DNA from: Candidatus Hydrogenedentota bacterium
GTDB taxonomy: Bacteria; Hydrogenedentota; Hydrogenedentia; Hydrogenedentales; CAITNO01
DNA: 41,785 nt
Reading direction: 5' to 3'
NCBI GenBank assembly: GCA_903822375.1
Contig: CAIJOU010000953.1
Coordinates: forward strand, 1 to 41,785
Within the stretch, counting starts at the first letter, position 1. Every line of letters begins with the position of its first letter. The translations under genes were made by a program, and so were the position numbers. Positions 9,135 through 18,700 of this stretch are shown in pieces. The notes under the pieces are model-generated. The model had not been told where the DNA came from. It saw only the letters and a list, made by a program, of their open reading frames with translations, and ran no database searches.

Positions 9135-9160
9135 CAAGCACACTAGGAGTGTGCTTGTTG
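9135..9160 (+). terminator. Second hairpin after the thiolase gene
   Basis: CAAGCACACT, loop AGG, AGTGTGCTTG, then TTG: a 10-bp perfect stem with only a short T run. It probably works with the preceding hairpin. Confidence 0.5.
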
Positions 9161-9275
9161 AGGAAGAGGGAAGAAGTGTCCACAGATTGCATCGACTGAC
9201 GCAGATTGAAGAGGCGGGCGGTGTCGGGGTAGGCTTTTCTTGGGCTTATGACAAGCTGTGAGAGGAGCGCCGGAT

Positions 9276-9992
9276 ATGAGGAGGAAAACGTTTTGGTCGG
9301 GTGTGGGGGACGCGATCTATGTGGTCCTTTACGGGGTAATGGGGGCCGTTTTCTGGTTCGCCCCTGCCCGTAACATGCGCAACATGCCCAGTTTTGGCAT
9401 TGAACATATGTTGCTGCTGGCCGGCATTGCCGCCGCAATTCTTGTACATCTGTGGCGGTTGACGTTGGCCCGCCCAGGAACAGCGCGCATGAACGCGGTG
9501 GAAGGCGATGCTCCGGACGCGTGGGTGTCCTCACCGCCTGTCACAATGTCCAAGGAGGCGGGAGAACGCACCGGAAGGGGTCTTTTTGCGTTGACGAGCG
9601 ACCTGGCGGTGTTTTCGATATTTCTCCTCCTGTTCGTGGTGTTGTTTCCCGACCTCAGAGCGCAGCGCATTTATTCTCCCGAATCGGCGGCAATAGGCAA
9701 TATGCGCACGATTCTATACGGTGAAAACGACTACCATTTCGCGACGGGACGTTATGACCCGATTGAAAAGCTGACGGGTGCGAATCCTCCCCGTTTGGAC
9801 GGCAAGTGGACAGGGGTCAAGCTGGAATACCGCTATACGGTAACTGTGGGCAATGACGGACAGTCGTTCAAGGCTCTGGCCATGCCTGAGAACAAGAAGA
9901 TGCGGGCGTTCTATGTGGATGACTCGGGGGTGATTCGGTCCGCGATGCCGGGGAAGGAACCGACGGTGGAATCAAAAGCGATAGGGGAATGA
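9276..9992 (+). CDS. Multi-pass membrane protein with a pilin-like C-terminal domain
   Basis: About 238 aa, family not recognised. The ATG at 9276 is chosen because AGAGGAG lies upstream. Three hydrophobic segments are visible (about residues 9-27, 38-58 and 108-127). The region after the third resembles the globular end of short type IV pilin/pseudopilin-like proteins: AAIGNMRTIL, then a YHFATGRY segment, a YRYTVTV strand and FYVDDSGVIRS near the end, a combination common in such pilin-like domains. A true pilin would have a prepilin peptidase site and one N-terminal helix; here the third membrane helix takes that place. It is probably an envelope protein of unknown job. Similar AATTCA-GAGACAGGA sequences occur on both sides of the gene. 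Confidence 0.6.
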   Translation: MRRKTFWSGVGDAIYVVLYGVMGAVFWFAPARNMRNMPSFGIEHMLLLAGIAAAILVHLWRLTLARPGTARMNAVEGDAPDAWVSSPPVTMSKEAGERTGRGLFALTSDLAVFSIFLLLFVVLFPDLRAQRIYSPESAAIGNMRTILYGENDYHFATGRYDPIEKLTGANPPRLDGKWTGVKLEYRYTVTVGNDGQSFKALAMPENKKMRAFYVDDSGVIRSAMPGKEPTVESKAIGE

Positions 9993-10515
9993 GGGCGGAG
10001 AATTCACGAGACAGGAAGTAGAAGAAAGTGAAGACGGCAGACAGGAATGTCTGCCACACGCTGGCACCTGTCAACTTATGGTCAGGACGAGACAAGACGG
10101 GAAAGCCATTCATGGTTGCGGGGGCGAAGCGTAGCTTCGCGGGCACGTGCGTACCCAAGTGCAACTTCGTGGGCGGGGACGGATTTTCTTGAGAGGATGG
10201 AAGCGGCAACCGGGCGCAGATTGAGGCCGGGCAGTCGGGGCAGAAGAAGGATGTGATCCTTGGGGGACGGGCGCGATCCCGCTGGGGGACTGGCACCTAT
10301 TTCCGCCAATGGCCTCGTATATTCCAGCACCAGCCCATACCGGAAATAGGTGCCTGTACCCGAGTCACCACACGCATTGGCGTTCGCGGGCGCGGGTACA
10401 GCCACCATTCTCGGGTGCCGGTTTTGGGTGGAAGGACAGAATATCGGCCGAAAATGGTGGCAGTCCCCTGGCGGGGATGGTGCGCTCCGCTTTGCTTTGC
10501 AAAGCTTCGCGCACC
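9993..10515. repeat. Repeat-rich intergenic stretch
   Basis: About 520 nt with no credible gene; short frames here lack ribosome binding sites. It holds several palindromic elements: a GCGAAGC/GCTTCGC hairpin near 10128-10144, the 63-nt inverted repeat at 10292-10354 and the element at 10479-10518. It looks like a landing zone for REP-type sequences. Confidence 0.6.
10292..10354. repeat. REPIN-like inverted repeat, family 2
   Basis: GGCACCTATTTCCG at 10292-10305 is exactly complementary to CGGAAATAGGTGCC at 10341-10354, with 35 nt between. Flanks extend the symmetry weakly (GGGGGACT on the left, TGTACCC on the right). This is the plan of paired REP sequences mobilised by RAYT-type transposases; no transposase gene is in the window. 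Confidence 0.65.
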
Positions 10516-10518
10516 CTA
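10479..10518 (-). repeat. Palindromic repeat, family 3, overlapping a stop codon
   Basis: On the minus strand it reads GTAGGGTGCGCGAAGC, followed by a short palindrome and GGAGCGCACC. A related, larger copy is at 14002-14100. The TAG stop of the 883-aa glycosidase-like gene lies inside the repeat edge. Confidence 0.55.
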
Positions 10519-13167
10519 CCGAAGAAGATACATTCGTGTTTCGCCGAGGGCCATATCGAGGGGGAACTGGGTTGCGTTTTCGGCGACTACCTGACCGCTT
10601 AATGCTTCGACCACGGTGCAGGTGCGCGGCAGGGAAAGCTGCTTATGTCCCGCACTGGTGGCAGTCAGGCTGAGGAAGCGGCCGTCGGTGAGCACCTCGT
10701 CGTCGCTGTCGCAGTAGACGTGGACGCCGGAGGCCCTGAGGATGTTGCGCAACAACCGTGCGGGGACGTGGATTGCGCCGATGTAGATGCGCAGGCCGTC
10801 GGGGGTTTGTTTGGCCGCGGCGGCGATGCCGCCCGAGGGATTGCGGGCGATGACTTCGGCACCGGGTTCATCCACCTCCCACACGGGGTCCAGGAGGGTT
10901 TCGCAGCGGAAGGGTTCGGTCAAGCCCGCACTTAAGCCCTGCACCGCCTTTTCGGGAACGACCTTGCCGGGCGCGGGTGTGCCGCGGCGCAGTTTTAGGC
11001 CCGACACCTGGGTCATGTTCGCGTCGCTGGCGGTGTCGCCGATGAAGCCGCCGCCGTAGAACCACACCGCCGTTGTTCCGCGGGTGGCCTGCAGGACGGC
11101 CTCGCGCTGCCGCGCGTCCAGACGGTAGCAGTTGGCAAAGAAGTAGACCTTTGCGGGCGGGACTTTGCCCGCCACGAGGTCACTCAGCAGGTAAATATTG
11201 AAGGGCGCGCCCATGCGGAAGTACTGGCCGCGCATTTCATAGACCAGCGGGCAGGCCAACTGGATGTTGCAGGCGGCGTAGGCGGGACTGTCCTCGTCCA
11301 CGATGAGCGCCACGTCCGGCTTCCAGCACGCCGGTTCCGTCATGTGTTCCTGGTAGAAGCGCTGCAACCCGCCGATGTTGTCCCAGAGTTCCTTTCCGTT
11401 CAGCCAGCCGTTGCCGCCGAGGTCCATGTACCAGGTGGCCAATCGTCGCGGGAAGATCTGCGAGAAATTACGCTGGTGCACCCAGCGGGTTCCCTCGAGC
11501 GAGTCCACGCGGCCAAAGCCCGAGGTTGGCGGAGTGAGCTGTGTGCGCGTGTCATCCTCGTTCAGCCAGAGCTTGCCGTGGCTGCGCACACTGTCGACGG
11601 CGCTCATGAACATGCCCGCGCCGCCCTGCTCGCGGTCGAGGTAGGAAATGGGCGAGCACAGGATGTCCACGTCGGGGCATTCGAGCATGCGCTTCATGGC
11701 GAGGTGGCCGCTGTTCTGCGGACCCATGGGAATGCCGTGCATGTCGAAGATATAGCCGTAGAAGAAACAGGTGAGCTTCTTTCCGTGCGTCTCTTCCTTG
11801 ATGACATGGGCCATCATTTCCAGCGGCGCTTCCATCGCGATCTGCTTGTAGCGGTAATAGTCGATGACCGGGCGTTCCGCGACAGGGTCGCGGAAGAGCC
11901 CCAGATCGCTCTTGCGCATCTGTTCGGCGGCAGGCACCTGGGCGGTCTCAAAGGTGGCTTCCGGACGGTTCCATGCCTTGCGCAATGCATCGACCGACGC
12001 ATACTGCGTTTGCAGCCACGCGCGGAAACCCGCGTTCATGGCCGGGGAGAAATCGGACAGCCGCGCCTCCCAGGAGCGTTCGAAGAACCATTCGCCCGTA
12101 TGCTGACCGCAGGGATGGTAGCCCACGATGTTGTTGCCGTATTTTTCCTCGCAGTGGCGGATGAACGCATGCAGATGGATCTGCATCTCCGCGCGCCAGG
12201 GCTCGGAGGCCACGGACATGCCCACGGTCTGGCCGTCGTCGAAGAGCAGGCGATCGTCGGGGTGGGCGTCCAGCCATGCCTTGGGCGGGTCCATGCCGAA
12301 ACGCGGCAGCAGCAGCGCCTTCGGGTCTTCGCGAAGCGTGGTCTCAATGCAGCGGTCCACCTCGGCGAAGTTGGGTTCCTGGCCCGGTTCGGGCCAGGGC
12401 ATGCCGAGACTGAAGCTGTAGAGGTGGACACCGGCGTCCCGCGCCAGTCGCACCTGCTGCACATAGGGCGAAGATGCGGCCGAGTAAATGGTCCAGGGCT
12501 CGTTGATGTGGAGCATCATGAAGTCCACCGCGCGTGGCTTGTCGGCCTTCATCCAGAGGGTGTAGGTGTACTTCTGCATGGCTTTGACCGAATAGCCGGT
12601 CTGGTACCAATGCAGGTACATGTGATCGGGGCCGGCCTCGGTGATGTCGATGCGCAGGCTCTGTTTGCCGCTGACCCTGGTGTCGCCATCCAGTGTCCAG
12701 GTGGCGTCGGTTTCCGGCCGCTTGAAGAAGTTCCAGTCGCGCTCGATGTCCTCACGCGTGCCTTCAAAGTCGCCGTTGCGCGCAAAGTTCTCCGCGGGCG
12801 TGTCCGTTTTCTCGCCGGGGTAGACGTGAATGTTGTCCACCCAGACCTTGCCCGGTCCCTCGCCGCCCATGCGGAAGTGGATGCCGCTGGCGCCGTCGGT
12901 GTTTTCCAGAGCCATCACGGTGATGCTGAACTCCTGCCACTCGGTGGTCAGGTTTACCCAGGTGGGCCCGGTGAGTCCCGATTCCCACCCAAAAAACATG
13001 AGCGGACTGGTCGGTTTTCCGTCCACGAAAATCGTCGGCGAGCCGTTGGAGTTGCGGAGTTCGGCCTCCAATGCCGAGGCGGGAATGGACAGGAGGCTCA
13101 GCAGGGAGGCGATGAACACGGCCGCAACGGGCGAAATGGCCCCGGAGTTGTTTCGATTTCGTCGCAT
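10516..13167 (-). CDS. Secreted GH42-like beta-galactosidase-fold protein
   Basis: 883 aa with a Sec signal peptide (about residues 1-32). A beta-sandwich, carbohydrate-binding-like region follows (about 60-215, with WQEFSITVMA, VWVDNIHVYP and a FARNGDFEG motif). A GH42/GH-A type TIM barrel spans about 225-640 (GYHPCGQHTGEWF, where a Glu is a candidate catalytic residue, and KLWLNEDDTRTQ). A GATase-like/trimerisation-type region follows (VALIVDEDSPAY, LSDLVAGKVPPAKVYFFAN), then a small C-terminal beta domain. GH42 members release beta-galactose or related sugars; family assignment is by layout and motifs, and the substrate is unknown. AGGAGGAA precedes the start. The stop lies at the edge of a palindromic repeat. 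Confidence 0.78.
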   Translation of the reverse strand: MRRNRNNSGAISPVAAVFIASLLSLLSIPASALEAELRNSNGSPTIFVDGKPTSPLMFFGWESGLTGPTWVNLTTEWQEFSITVMALENTDGASGIHFRMGGEGPGKVWVDNIHVYPGEKTDTPAENFARNGDFEGTREDIERDWNFFKRPETDATWTLDGDTRVSGKQSLRIDITEAGPDHMYLHWYQTGYSVKAMQKYTYTLWMKADKPRAVDFMMLHINEPWTIYSAASSPYVQQVRLARDAGVHLYSFSLGMPWPEPGQEPNFAEVDRCIETTLREDPKALLLPRFGMDPPKAWLDAHPDDRLLFDDGQTVGMSVASEPWRAEMQIHLHAFIRHCEEKYGNNIVGYHPCGQHTGEWFFERSWEARLSDFSPAMNAGFRAWLQTQYASVDALRKAWNRPEATFETAQVPAAEQMRKSDLGLFRDPVAERPVIDYYRYKQIAMEAPLEMMAHVIKEETHGKKLTCFFYGYIFDMHGIPMGPQNSGHLAMKRMLECPDVDILCSPISYLDREQGGAGMFMSAVDSVRSHGKLWLNEDDTRTQLTPPTSGFGRVDSLEGTRWVHQRNFSQIFPRRLATWYMDLGGNGWLNGKELWDNIGGLQRFYQEHMTEPACWKPDVALIVDEDSPAYAACNIQLACPLVYEMRGQYFRMGAPFNIYLLSDLVAGKVPPAKVYFFANCYRLDARQREAVLQATRGTTAVWFYGGGFIGDTASDANMTQVSGLKLRRGTPAPGKVVPEKAVQGLSAGLTEPFRCETLLDPVWEVDEPGAEVIARNPSGGIAAAAKQTPDGLRIYIGAIHVPARLLRNILRASGVHVYCDSDDEVLTDGRFLSLTATSAGHKQLSLPRTCTVVEALSGQVVAENATQFPLDMALGETRMYLLR

Positions 13168-13483
13168 GTCTCCAAATTCCTCCTAATGCAGCGTTTCAAT
13201 GAATGGATACCGGTGCGTACGGGAATGCTGTGCATTGTGCGCCCAGCGGGACAGCGCAGGCAAGGATTGGAACGGCTTGAGACACGTAACGGACTGGCGA
13301 GCGGGGATGGCCGGATTGAAGCTAAAGCCAGGGACCGTCATCTTACTCTGCGTGTCTGTGGCCTGGGTTGTTCAACTGCCCGCAGCGTGACCCGACGGAA
13401 CCTTTGTCCGCTGCCGGGTGTTTAACTCTGTATCGCGTTTCAAACACCATGCCGATTTCCGGCATGAACGAAAGGAAGAAAGA
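13168..13483. other. Divergent intergenic region with a leader hairpin
   Basis: 316 nt between the divergently read GH42-like gene and the small secreted protein gene. The only clear structure is a hairpin, CATGCCG-ATTTC-CGGCATG (13448-13466), just before the AAGGAAG ribosome binding site of the downstream gene, which could modulate its translation. No further gene is supported. Confidence 0.45.
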
Positions 13484-13915
13484 ATGAAGACTAGGTTCGT
13501 GGTGATGATGATTGCAGCACTGGCGGTTACCCTGTCCGGGATGGCGTTTGCCGCGGACGCGGCTGCGCCAACGAAGCCCGTTGCGGCGCCTCCGGCGGCG
13601 GCTCCGGCCGCACCTGCGGCACCCGCACCGAAGGCTCCCAAGGGAGTCGAGGCCACGGTCAAGGGTGCCGTGTCCAGCAAGACCATCAATCGGAAGGGCC
13701 AGGACATTAAGGTATACGAAGTCACCGTTGCTTCTGCAACCGGCGCCGACGGCAAGGCCATCGACAGCCTGAAGGGTCAAGTCCTGCGTCTGGGACCCAA
13801 AGACAAGATCGCCGAAATCGCGAAGTTCGATGGGAAGACCGCCGAAATCAAGGGCAGCGTTGTCGAGGGACGCAAGGCCGGGACAAAGATGCTGCGGGTC
13901 GAAACGATCAAGTAA
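13484..13915 (+). CDS. Small secreted protein with Ala/Pro-rich linker
   Basis: 143 aa, family not recognised. The ATG at 13484 follows AAGGAAG. Residues about 1-23 are a signal peptide ending in MAFA-A. A low-complexity Ala/Pro/Lys linker covers about 24-54. The remainder is a compact, Lys-rich beta domain of about 90 residues (VEATVKGAVSSK, IKVYEVTVASA, LKGQVLRLGPK, AEIKGSVVEGRK, KMLRVETIK) whose strand pattern suggests an OB-like or small barrel fold. A periplasmic or surface location is inferred. It is a single-gene unit: a hairpin precedes its ribosome binding site and a strong terminator follows. A ligand-binding or nucleic-acid-binding role is possible but not shown. Confidence 0.75.
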   Translation: MKTRFVVMMIAALAVTLSGMAFAADAAAPTKPVAAPPAAAPAAPAAPAPKAPKGVEATVKGAVSSKTINRKGQDIKVYEVTVASATGADGKAIDSLKGQVLRLGPKDKIAEIAKFDGKTAEIKGSVVEGRKAGTKMLRVETIK

Positions 13916-13939
13916 GTTCAAAAGCCAATCAAGAATTCT

Positions 13940-13975
13940 AGCCGGAGACACAGTGAACGTGTCTCCGGCTTTCTT
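13940..13975 (+). terminator. Rho-independent terminator of the small secreted protein gene
   Basis: AGCCGGAGACAC and GTGTCTCCGGCT form a perfect 12-bp stem with a 7-nt loop, followed by TTCTT, 24 nt after the stop codon. Confidence 0.85.
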
Positions 13976-14001
13976 GATCAGTTGTGGATGTGCGAAGTTC
14001 T

Positions 14002-14100
14002 GTAGGGTGTGCGCAGCGAAGCGGAGCGCACCACTCTTCCGGATTAGCGCAAACGATCCGGTGCTCTCCGTCCCGCTTTGCGGGACTTCGCACACCCTAC
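14002..14100. repeat. 99-nt palindromic element, family 3
   Basis: GTAGGGTGTGCG (14002-14013) is exactly complementary to CGCACACCCTAC (14089-14100). Inner parts include AGCGAAGCGGAGCGCACC and a CCCGC/GCGGG hairpin. It is related to 10479-10518 and ends 7 nt from the stop of the next minus-strand gene. Confidence 0.65.
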
Positions 14101-14107
14101 AAGACAA

Positions 14108-15628
14108 TCATTCCGGGTTGAACTTGAAGGAATAAATGTCCGCATCGCTCATGGTGATTTCCATGGTGACCAGCTTTCCGGAGAGTGCGGCGACTTCCCC
14201 ATTGGTGAAGGCAACTTTTCTGTCGAGTGTGTCGCCGAAAAGCTCGATGGAATCGAGCGCTTGGCTTTCGCCGATGAGTTTGATCCGGACGTATCCTTTG
14301 GCCGAGGTGGCGAGATTGAGCGACAGCGATTTGCCGGTGAAGACAAAGGGTTTGGTGACGATGGTGGCGGGCTTGTAGGGGGCGTTGTAGGAAACGAAGC
14401 CATCCACCCGCAGCGTGTAGCGGCGGACGGTGTGGTACTTCATGGACCAGTGGCCGCTGGGGACATACATGGAGAGTTCGTTGGGCAGGCCGGGCTGGTC
14501 GCTGGCGGTTTCGATCATGCCGGTCGCCGGATAGCAGTCGCCGTAGACCCAGTTGTAGCCGTCCTCGGGGCCGGGGCGCATGAAGGCCTCGTCCCAGCGC
14601 TTCCATTTCGCGCCGTCACGGGAGGACATGAAGACGCAGTCGGTGACGGCCAGGCCGAAGCGCGGATGGCCATGCATGCGCGCCTTGCGCCGTTCGGCGC
14701 CGGGGATCTGGGCGAAGGTGTCCGTCCATTCTTCGCGCTCCACATAGCGCGTCGGGAAACCAACGAACATATGGTCGGCACGGTAATAGGGCTGCGCGGC
14801 GTTGGTGTAGAGCGGGTAGTCCTCGGCGCCGCCGAAGTCGAGCAGCACCGGGTCGGACCACTCCTTGAAATCCTTGGACACCATCCAGCGGACGTCCCGA
14901 ATACCGGCGTTCAGGTCGCCGCCCGGAATGCTGTGGAAATCGCGGATATAACAGCGGTACTGTCCTGCATGGCGGTCCCAGAAGGCGATGTTGAGCGTGT
15001 CGAACTTGCCCTTGTTCGTCATCTGCCACGCCTTGGCGAAATGAATGCCGTCGGCGCTGGTGAAACACCACAGGTAATGGTCGTTGCAATCCACGCCCAC
15101 ACCCTTGAAGCGTTCTTCGGTCGGGCAGGCCGGATTGGCGTCCTTGAACACGGAGAAATTGTCGAATCGGGCGGTGGCGCTGTCGAGGATGATATTGTTC
15201 TCCCGCATCCCGTTGAACGCGCATATTCCCAAATGCGGCTTCACCCATATCTTCCCGTCGCGGCTCTCGGCGTAACAGACGACAAAAGGCTGGCTGCTTT
15301 CCTTGGTGCCCTCCGGGTTCAACTGTTTCCCGGCCAGGTAATACATGCGGTACAGGCCGTCGTCGTTGAGCAGGTTATAGTATCCGCCGCCGTCGCCCTC
15401 CCAGGGCTCGTCACTGTTGATGACGATCTCGCGGGGCTGAAGATGGTGCAGGGTCAGGGTGGCCGTGGTCTTGTCGGGGTTGATCAGGCAGTCGTCCCAG
15501 AAAAGCTCCCGGCGCGACCCGATGTCAATGGGGGCGGCGCCTGGATTGTCCTGCGCCCGCGCGGAAGCGAAGGGAAACAGGGTCAGAGCGGACAAAGCCA
15601 GTATTGTGTAAATCACGAAGTTCTTCAT
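14108..15628 (-). CDS. Secreted five-bladed beta-propeller glycosidase-like protein (GH43/GH32-like)
   Basis: 506 aa; the ATG at 15628 follows GGAGGAG and gives a signal peptide (about residues 1-26, A-R-A-Q cut). The rest resembles propeller proteins of the GH32/GH43/GH130-like superfamily: an early LFWDDCLI segment, EPWEGDGGGYYNLL, YRMYYLAGK, CYAESRDGKIW, WCFTSADGIHF, KFDTLNIAFWD, and late YTLRVDGFVSY before a C-terminal beta-sandwich (about 400-506) ending YSFKFN. Proteins of this type often act on plant or algal glycans. Catalytic carboxylates cannot be assigned with certainty. It is paralogous to the N-terminal half of the fusion gene at 15800-18826, which lies upstream in the same direction; a REPIN separates them. 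Confidence 0.75.
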   Translation of the reverse strand: MKNFVIYTILALSALTLFPFASARAQDNPGAAPIDIGSRRELFWDDCLINPDKTTATLTLHHLQPREIVINSDEPWEGDGGGYYNLLNDDGLYRMYYLAGKQLNPEGTKESSQPFVVCYAESRDGKIWVKPHLGICAFNGMRENNIILDSATARFDNFSVFKDANPACPTEERFKGVGVDCNDHYLWCFTSADGIHFAKAWQMTNKGKFDTLNIAFWDRHAGQYRCYIRDFHSIPGGDLNAGIRDVRWMVSKDFKEWSDPVLLDFGGAEDYPLYTNAAQPYYRADHMFVGFPTRYVEREEWTDTFAQIPGAERRKARMHGHPRFGLAVTDCVFMSSRDGAKWKRWDEAFMRPGPEDGYNWVYGDCYPATGMIETASDQPGLPNELSMYVPSGHWSMKYHTVRRYTLRVDGFVSYNAPYKPATIVTKPFVFTGKSLSLNLATSAKGYVRIKLIGESQALDSIELFGDTLDRKVAFTNGEVAALSGKLVTMEITMSDADIYSFKFNPE

Positions 15629-15676
15629 TGTCGGCTCCTCCAGATTCCTTAAGAGTTCGGGTCGCGGCATCGGGCT

Positions 15677-15783
15677 AAATCCCCCTTCGAAGGGGGTGCC
15701 GCGAAGCGGCGGGGGATGTGGGGTGATCATACAAGACCAACATCCCCCGGCCCTGCGGGCCTGTCCCCTTCGAAGGGGGATCT
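15677..15783. repeat. REPIN: two inverted REP palindromes, family 1
   Basis: The left copy (15677-15719) reads AAATCCCCCTTCGAAGGGGG, a GCCGCGAAGCGGC hairpin and GGGGGATGT. The right copy (15740-15783) has the same plan on the opposite strand with a different hairpin core (GGCCCTGCGGGCC). This is the paired, inverted arrangement that defines REPINs. A single copy is at 6120-6168. Confidence 0.75.
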
Positions 15784-15799
15784 AAGGCGGCGGTTTCGT

Positions 15800-18700
15800 T
15801 CACGGTGCTGTGGTCGGTTGGTAGCTGACATCCAATTCAAGACGGTCCATGACGATTGGACTGTCGCTGGTGCGCGGAGACTCAAGGCGGATTTCAAACG
15901 TGTTGTCACCTGTGCGAATATCCTGGAGGGGCGGCGTTAACCGGAACCAGGCGGATGCGGGGGCTGGTGCCAACGTTTCTTCCGGGGTTGCGGTACCCAG
16001 GTCGGTGCCGTTCAGCGTAACGCGAAGCTGGTCTCCCTGGGCGGCGGCGGATATGCGAATGCGCAGCACGGCATGCGCCGATTTCCCTTCGGGCGCGTTG
16101 GTGGCGACGTCCTCTCCGATGGGGAGTTTGGCCGAAACAGCCGTGTTCGGCGGCAGCGTTATGGGCAGGCGGTCGGGCACCACCAGTCCGGCGCGGTCGA
16201 AACCCCAGAAGTCTCTGGGCTCAATGGGGTCAATGGCGTAAGTCTTGTCGAGCCCTTTGAGGGTGTCGGGCGAGCCCATGCGGCTGTATTGTTCGACGGG
16301 TTCGGTGGGGAAGAGATTGAAGACGTAGATGCCGTCCACACCGGCCTGCCATGCATTCATGGCCGCCCCGTACCAGGCCTCCTTGGTGAAGTAGGTGTGG
16401 GCGGGTTGCAGACCGGAACCGCAGATGTTGGCCATGGCGGGCACGTGGTATTTGTGCGCCAGTTCCACCATGGTCCGCAGTTGCGGCGCCATGGCCATGG
16501 GACCGAGATCGCCGCCAAGCACCAGGATGTCGACCAGATCCTCGTCGAGCCAGGTGTTCAGATCCAAGCCAACGGCCCTGCACCGCTCCACGCTCAGCGG
16601 AATGCGGCAGGAAATCAGGAACGGACGGCCGCGATGTGCCGCCGTGCGGTCGGCCAGCGCGCGCACATTGCGCACAAAGTCGTTCATCATGGCAACGTGT
16701 TCTGGCGTGACGGGCCGGTCCTCGTTGGTTTCGCGGAAGAAGCGGGGGGAACGGAACCAGTCCAGATCGATGCCGTCAATGTCGTAGCGCGTGAACACGT
16801 CCTCAAAGATGCGCAGCAGATGGGCGCGCACTTCGGGCACGGCGAAATCGAGCGCGGCCCACCATTTGCGCGGGTCGGTCATCTCGTACTTGTCCCAGTC
16901 CTCCAATGTGCCGAAGAGATATTCGGGATGTTCCCTTTTCCAACGCGACCGTCCCCACGGGGCAAAGCTGTCCTCGGTGTTGTTCATGCGGCAGGACCAG
17001 AACGTTTCCATGTCCTGTGAGTGGCCGAACCTGACGGCCTCCGCCAGCGGGTCGGTGCCCAGCTTTTCCAGCGCGCGCAGGCCCGAGCAGAGATCTTTGA
17101 CGTATTGCGCCTCGCTGTCCGGGACGAACTCGCCGATGGCCTCCCCGACTTTCGGCACATGCGCCCAGAACAGCCCGCCGCCGCCGGAGCAGAAGCAGAT
17201 GGTGTCGACCTGTGTGCCTGCCAACTGCTTGAGACGCAGCGCGAGGAATTCTTCCGGTGTGGAAAAGGGGCGCGTGTCACAGCCGTCGTCGTTGTACATG
17301 ATGCGGCGCCTGCGCCATGCCGCCGCCTTCCGCGCCTTCTTCATGTCATGAAGGGTTGCCGGGTGGTCAAGCGCCTCCTTCTGTTCTCCCGCATTGAAAG
17401 AATAGAGGGAGGCATTCTTCAAGAAAAAGCGGAGCCGAATGCTCTCCGGCGTGTCCGGCAAGGTGTCTTTCGTCTTCCAATGCACCGGTTCGTTGACGCT
17501 ATCCGCCGAGAGGGGCAGGCAATCGTCGCGGCCGTACCCGTCGATCACGGCGTTCTTTTCGTCCAGAACTTCGACGCGCAGCGTGCCGCCGTCGCGGGTT
17601 GTATAGTTGACGCCAAGCGGCGTGCCGCTATTGTGTGCAGGCGCCGTGGTGACAACGCCCCCTTCGGCGCCCGCGTCCAGCGAGGCGAAGCCGTCCTTGC
17701 GCAGCGTCGCCAGCCCTATCGCGGCCTTGGCGCTGTCCACGGCATGCGTGGCATCGAAGCCGCCATAGTGCAGATTGACGGTATCGCCCTCGACAAGCGG
17801 ATGGTTGGCCGTGTAGATCATGCCGCTGTCCCATGCGCCGGCGGGGCCGAGCGGGAGCAGGGGCGGACGCGGTGCATCCTGCCGGGTCCAATGAACGCCG
17901 TCGCGGCTGCTCACCAGTTCAACAAAGACGGGGCCGTCGTCTCCCGCGGCGGTGATGCGGAAGATCCAAAGGAAGCCGAGGTACTGGGATTCATAGGCGA
18001 ACCCGCACAGGCCGTAGAAATCCGTGTGCTGAACGGGCGCCGTAACCCAACGGTCGTCGTACTCGTCCGGCGTGAGCACGAGCGACGGCGTGGGCCAGGA
18101 TTCGAAATCCTTTGTTTCGTCAAATCCGACGCAGCGCCGCCGAAAACCGCGAACCTCCGTGAACAGCTTGGGGTAGCCAATGTAGCGTGCGGCATGCGCG
18201 TCCCAGGTGAAGTTGCCCACGTCGCCGACCGGGTCGCGCAGCACGGGGTTCTTCGGCGCGTCGGTCCAGTGAATGCCGTCCGGTGAGCAGGCGCCGTAGT
18301 AGCCGCTGACCGTGTTCGTGGGCGGCGTGCGGCCGTAGTCCCAGTTGATGAGTTTGTAGCGCCGTTCCGGGGCGGGGTCCCAGGGCGTGTAAATGACCTG
18401 CGGGTTGTGATCCTCCTTCGTGCGCCGCAGCACGATGTTGTTGTTGGTGTTGCCGCCGCAAGTCACCAACCCCAGGTCAGGCTTTACCCAATGCAGACCG
18501 TCGGGGCTGGTTGCGTAGAGGATATGGTATTCACCCCCGGCCCAACTGTGATACCACATGCGGTAGCCCTTGCCGTCTTCGGACGGCAGGACCGTGCCGT
18601 ACAGGTAGACCGTGCCGCCTTCCCACGGCTTTTCTGGAACCAGCACCGGGTTGGACGGTGACTTCTCGAAGGCGTGGTACACCCGGGAAACGTTTGTCTT

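Noticed and set aside
11344..13425. 693-codon plus-strand frame opposite the GH42-like gene
   Set aside because: It is a high-GC shadow; the minus-strand gene has a signal peptide, ribosome binding site and family motifs, while this one has none.
14078..15652. 524-codon plus-strand frame opposite the propeller gene
   Set aside because: Shadow of a supported gene; it also begins inside a palindromic repeat.
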